From contig NZ_JMPJ01000076.1 of NCBI RefSeq assembly GCF_000735345.1, positions 81,077 to 145,076 of the forward strand: a stretch of DNA of 64,000 bases. Direction: 5' to 3'. Positions 63,395 to 64,000 of this stretch are shown here, piece after piece. Each line of letters opens with the position of its first letter. Within the stretch, counting starts at the first letter, position 1. Origin of the DNA: Ewingella americana ATCC 33852. Lineage in GTDB: Bacteria > Pseudomonadota > Gammaproteobacteria > Enterobacterales > Enterobacteriaceae. Under the pieces are notes generated by a model. That model saw only the letters and a list, made by a program, of their open reading frames with translations. It was not told the origin of the DNA and made no database searches. Position numbers and translations under genes: made by a program.

Positions 63395-64000
63395 TTGGCT
63401 TTGACATTAGTAGGTTGCCAAGCTACTGCTGGTAATACTCGTCCTGATGCCTCCAACCCGTTCTCGCTGCCGTATGGCGAGTGGAGATTTAGTTTTGTTA
63501 CCCCACAGGCATTGCCCTCACTAGTGACTTTCGCGTCCATTCTTGATACCGACGATATTGTTTATCAATTCAACACGCTCGATGGAACTCAGGATAACCC
63601 AGACAGTGTAGGTAAATGGAGTCAGCATATTCGTCGTTCGTCGGTGACATGGAATAAAGCCAAGCATCCGCCTAAAGCTATGGTGTTTTGCTGGGACTCA
63701 GTTATCGATATGAAGGTATATGAAACATCGATAAGCTTCCCACAATCTGTTTGGGAAAAAATGATCGCCCCTGCGGATCATAAAAATCGGCGTGGAACAG
63801 AGGTCTATTACGACACCATGATTATAGGTTTGGCACCTGAAGGAAAAGTGACAGTCTGGCTGCAAGATGTGGGTAATTATCCCAATTACCGCGTTACACC
63901 TTCATCTATAAAAACACTCTCCGGCGAGCAGCTAGATATCTGTAAAGGCATTACCAAGCATCCAAATGGCTACAAATATTACGGTGAGACGCCAGATTTT
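63365..64000 (+). CDS. DUF2931 lipoprotein, Tle1 immunity protein 3 (partial)
   Basis: 212 residues in view, no stop before the window end. Signal MEITRLAASLLALTLVGC with a lipobox LVGC, then DUF2931 (DTDDIVYQFNTLDGTQDNPD, AMVFCWDSVIDMKVYETSIS, GLAPEGKVTVWLQDVGNYPN). The last 104 bp match copy 1 at all but three positions, whereas copy 2 differs strongly there. Probably only ~10 residues are missing. A third tandem copy suggests a growing immunity array. Confidence 0.85.
   Translation, partial: MEITRLAASLLALTLVGCQATAGNTRPDASNPFSLPYGEWRFSFVTPQALPSLVTFASILDTDDIVYQFNTLDGTQDNPDSVGKWSQHIRRSSVTWNKAKHPPKAMVFCWDSVIDMKVYETSISFPQSVWEKMIAPADHKNRRGTEVYYDTMIIGLAPEGKVTVWLQDVGNYPNYRVTPSSIKTLSGEQLDICKGITKHPNGYKYYGETPDF

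Overview
The window is chromosomal DNA of a gammaproteobacterium in the order Enterobacterales, most likely a Yersiniaceae-type enteric (Serratia/Rahnella/Ewingella-like). The evidence is close Mtr, YbjJ/YbjI-type, YgdI-type and srfABC proteins, fairly high GC in the core genes, and Shine-Dalgarno-led genes with frequent ATGA overlaps. No rRNA, tRNA or CRISPR array was seen. The species is not determined from sequence alone.

Layout. 0-9 kb (minus strand): a hipA-hipB toxin-antitoxin pair with a repeated operator, then the three-gene srfABC operon (membrane protein, actin-like ATPase, GTPase-like protein). 8.9-12.7 kb: a scarred accessory islet holding a decayed regulator, an AbiE type IV toxin-antitoxin locus with an intact antitoxin and a truncated toxin, three unrecognised small genes, gene fragments, a truncated IS3-family element, and a second, geneless copy of the AbiE operator. 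12.7-18.8 kb: two ABC-F ATPases, each preceded by a structured leader with a short upstream reading frame, on either side of a CPA1-type antiporter and a DUF3750 lipoprotein. 18.9-30.6 kb: a dienelactone hydrolase, orphan antitoxin-like genes, an AraC regulator with a divergent TSUP transporter, a VxrA-VxrB-VxrC-like two-component operon, a secreted TIM-barrel-like protein and an FMN monooxygenase.

30.6-39 kb: a complete non-phosphorylative L-fucose pathway on the minus strand (dehydrogenase, lactonase, dehydratase, second dehydrogenase, hydrolase, mutarotase, FucP, and an L-lactate dehydrogenase to use the lactate product), with a divergent FadR-type GntR regulator. 39-48 kb: a DCC oxidoreductase, a Fic protein with an in-frame tandem repeat, a ROK repressor next to a 33-bp perfect palindrome and a ybjJ/ybjI pair, a hydrolase, a LysR/SDR pair and the tryptophan permease Mtr. 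48-58 kb: regulators (HxlR, LysR, HTH) paired with oxidoreductases, an aldo/keto reductase broken by a frameshift, and SfnG (dimethylsulfone monooxygenase) behind a good sigma-54 promoter. 58-64 kb: an orphan two-domain oligopeptide-type ABC ATPase, then a type VI secretion cargo island: a 55-codon gene, a PAAR-Tle1 phospholipase fusion and three tandem DUF2931 lipoprotein immunity genes. The third is cut by the window end.

The most notable signals are the PAAR-Tle1 island with mosaic immunity genes and its coupled small ORF, the diverged AbiE operator pair that keeps its dyad through paired base changes, the two ABC-F leaders, the sigma-54/sfnG promoter, the ROK palindrome and the fucose operon. 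All function calls rest on reading the sequence and on family knowledge; no database search was run.
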